Shown: piece after piece, positions 62,044 to 64,000 of the stretch | How positions within the stretch are numbered: the first letter of the stretch is position 1 | Layout of the letters: every line of letters starts with the position of its first letter | NCBI GenBank assembly: GCA_008933995.1 | Contig: WARS01000026.1 | Location: 6,524,501 to 6,588,500, forward strand | DNA length: 64,000 nt | Direction of reading: 5' to 3' | DNA from: Datnioides undecimradiatus | Taxonomy: Eukaryota; Chordata; Actinopteri; Lobotiformes; Datnioididae | Program-made: the position numbers and the translations under genes | The notes under the pieces: model-generated | Told to the model about the DNA's origin: nothing | The model's input: only the letters and a program-made list of their open reading frames with translations | Databases searched by the model: none

Positions 62044-64000
62044 TGCACAGGCTGTGCTGATGAGAGCCGCTCTGTGAGCAATAAGGGAATTAGTGTTTAT
62101 AACAAGCTCAGAGAGGACCCCATACTGGGAACTCAACGGAAGAAGCAAATGTAATGGGTATCGATGAAACACACAATCGTCACACACAGACTTGCACGCA
62201 CACTTGCCATTACATGATACCAACACATGAGGAACTCTCAATACTGTACATTTTGTGTGTGAAAGTGTGTCTGTTCTGATTGCTAATCCATTCACTCTCT
62301 CTCTCACCCTTGCATCTTGTAGTGCACTTGATTTTAAGAAGCACAATAATGCTGATAATTGGCCCTTCATCTGCTTCTCCTCTTCATCTCTCTCCTCCCC
62401 TCTCTCCCGTGTACTCTGTCACGTCCTCACAACTCTCTTATTTGACCCACTTTCACGTCACAGCATCCTGATAAGGCCTGGGACCAACCTCAGGCGCCGC
62501 TCAATATCGAACACACACTCCTCAACTCTGCCAGCGAGCTCAGTAGGAATCAGTGGACTGATTTCTGTTTAATGCCATTATATTCTTACTGAAATACGTT
62601 TTGTGGGATAAAATGAAATTAATGACAGAATGAAAGTGCTTTGAGCTGTGTCTGTAATATTCATTGTGTTATTATTTCCTAATTACACCCGGTGCAATTC
62701 TTACTTGAGGTTGTGAATCTAATAAAATTTTAAAGCCTAAGCCCTCCAGATGCTGTGTAAAAAGTCAATTTTGGCCATGATTTTTCTATGTGCTAAGTCG
62801 AGTAAACCATGTGTAAATTATGAGTGGTCTTGTTTGATCAATAAGGAACAGGCTGCAACTGCCATATCTTGTGATACACAGATGAAGAGATACACACTGA
62901 TTGTCAAACGGAGAGCAAATACATGTGCAAGTATTATTGCTAATCTTATTAATGGGCGGAAACCTGATGGTAACGACGGGCTTAATTACCCATAAAAGGC
63001 CTTTGGGGAAGAAGAATATTTCCTTCCATTATGTTGGAGGTGTGTCTACATGTGTGAGTGTCTCTTAAATGTATTTATTTAATTTACTTGCTCACATACA
63101 CACACAGACATGCACACACATGCCAAGGGGCTAGTGCAGGAGGGTTAGTGGTTGTGTGGCTTCCTCTGTGTCATTCCCATTAGTGTTAGAACAGTTAGAA
63201 CATCAGGGGTTGCCACATCAGTCGTAACCCCCGATGTTCTTCTCCCCCACCTCAGTGAGGAATTGCCATGATTAAACCCTTTCGGACCAGAGCGCTACTA
63301 AAATGGGGATGGGCGAGGGCAAAACGATGAGATGAAAGCCATGCAGAGGCAGGGAAAGGTGCAGGAGGGGGAATGAAAAAAGGAAGGGAGAAAGCAAGAG
63401 AGGCAGGGAAAGACAAAGAGGCTTTTAAGTGAAATGATCCCGTTGTCTGGTTGAAAGGATAAACATGTTATTCCTGTAGAATCACACACCTGTGTCCATG
63501 CGGCAGAGGTACAGGCAGAGTGGCGTGTCAAACACTAATGAGCAACACATTTATTCAGCATGCCTCTCTGTCATGTAAAGACACTCTTATAGTGACGTGC
63601 ACTGGCCTGTATAATGTGTGTGTTGTATGAATGTACATGCATGCTCCGAGTGGTTGTCATGCAGTTTTGTGTGTGTGTGAATGTGCGAATGCACACGGGT
63701 GTAACTCAGGTGGTTAGTGCCCACATGGAGTCTGACATGCGAGGCCTGTCATCTCTCGTTCACACAGGCAGAAGTAACCTGAGGTCAGCCACAGACTCTC
63801 TGCTGCTCTGACTCCTCTCCTGAGGCAAACTTGTTAGTATATTTTTTACACACACAAACACCAACACACACACACACACATCTTGTTGATGCTGTTTATC
63901 TTATCATACCGGAGATCTAGTGTCACCTCTCAACAAAGCCGATGCAGCACATTGTGCAGATATCAGGATTTGTGTCTTGGTGATGCTCCTGATGACAATG

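Larger units (their letters stand above)
61474..64000. other. right end: microsatellites, no recognised gene
   Basis: It holds a GT/GA compound repeat (61767-61847), a CA repeat (61992-62039) and shorter CA runs near 63080-63120 and 63850-63881. The long reverse frame across 61723-62370 runs through these repeats and is not a gene. Confidence 0.5.

Noticed and set aside
61723..62370. 215-codon reverse open frame
   Set aside because: It is created by CA and GA microsatellites read as Cys/Val, Thr/His and Ser/Leu repeats; no conserved motif.

Overview
The window is vertebrate genomic DNA, almost certainly from a percomorph teleost. Genes are split by GT-AG introns, there are many (CA/GT)n and (GA)n microsatellites, several repeats resemble ones widespread in fish, and the NGF-type gene has the insertion that defines the fish neurotrophin NT-6. 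There are no operons, ribosome binding sites or CRISPR arrays.

Layout. Four protein genes lie in the left half. (1) An NGF/NT-6-like neurotrophin has its whole coding region in one exon (4587-5462, +). (2) tspan2 follows on the same strand as eight coding exons (11082-21433, +). (3) A mitochondrial glutamate carrier of the SLC25A22/A18 type has nine coding exons (26713-29535, -), with a likely extra non-coding 5' exon near 30.8 kb. (4) A thyrotropin beta subunit (tshb) has two coding exons (31410-32223, -), with a likely short non-coding first exon near 32.35 kb. I rebuilt all three spliced genes exon by exon. Splice phases close at every junction, giving complete proteins of 211, 332 and 144 residues.

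The linkage and orientation match the human TSHB / TSPAN2 / NGF block on chromosome 1: ngf and tspan2 run the same way, and tshb converges on tspan2. Here the carrier gene sits between tspan2 and tshb. The products do unrelated jobs (secreted neurotrophin, membrane scaffold, mitochondrial transporter, pituitary hormone subunit), so this is inherited gene order rather than a pathway cluster.

The right half (about 32.4-64 kb) is gene-poor. It holds microsatellites, a solo LTR with a perfect 5-bp target duplication (52906-53363), a Tc1/mariner-type MITE with perfect inverted repeats (60582-60947), and a duplicated element (35.1 and 36.0 kb). A CpG-richer segment at 42.96-43.42 kb looks like the first exon and promoter of a gene running right. 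Two exon-like segments at 61.2-61.5 kb may belong to it, but I cannot name that gene. Other mobile remnants are a LINE reverse-transcriptase fragment (about 1.72-1.97 kb) and two MITEs side by side in tspan2 intron 1.
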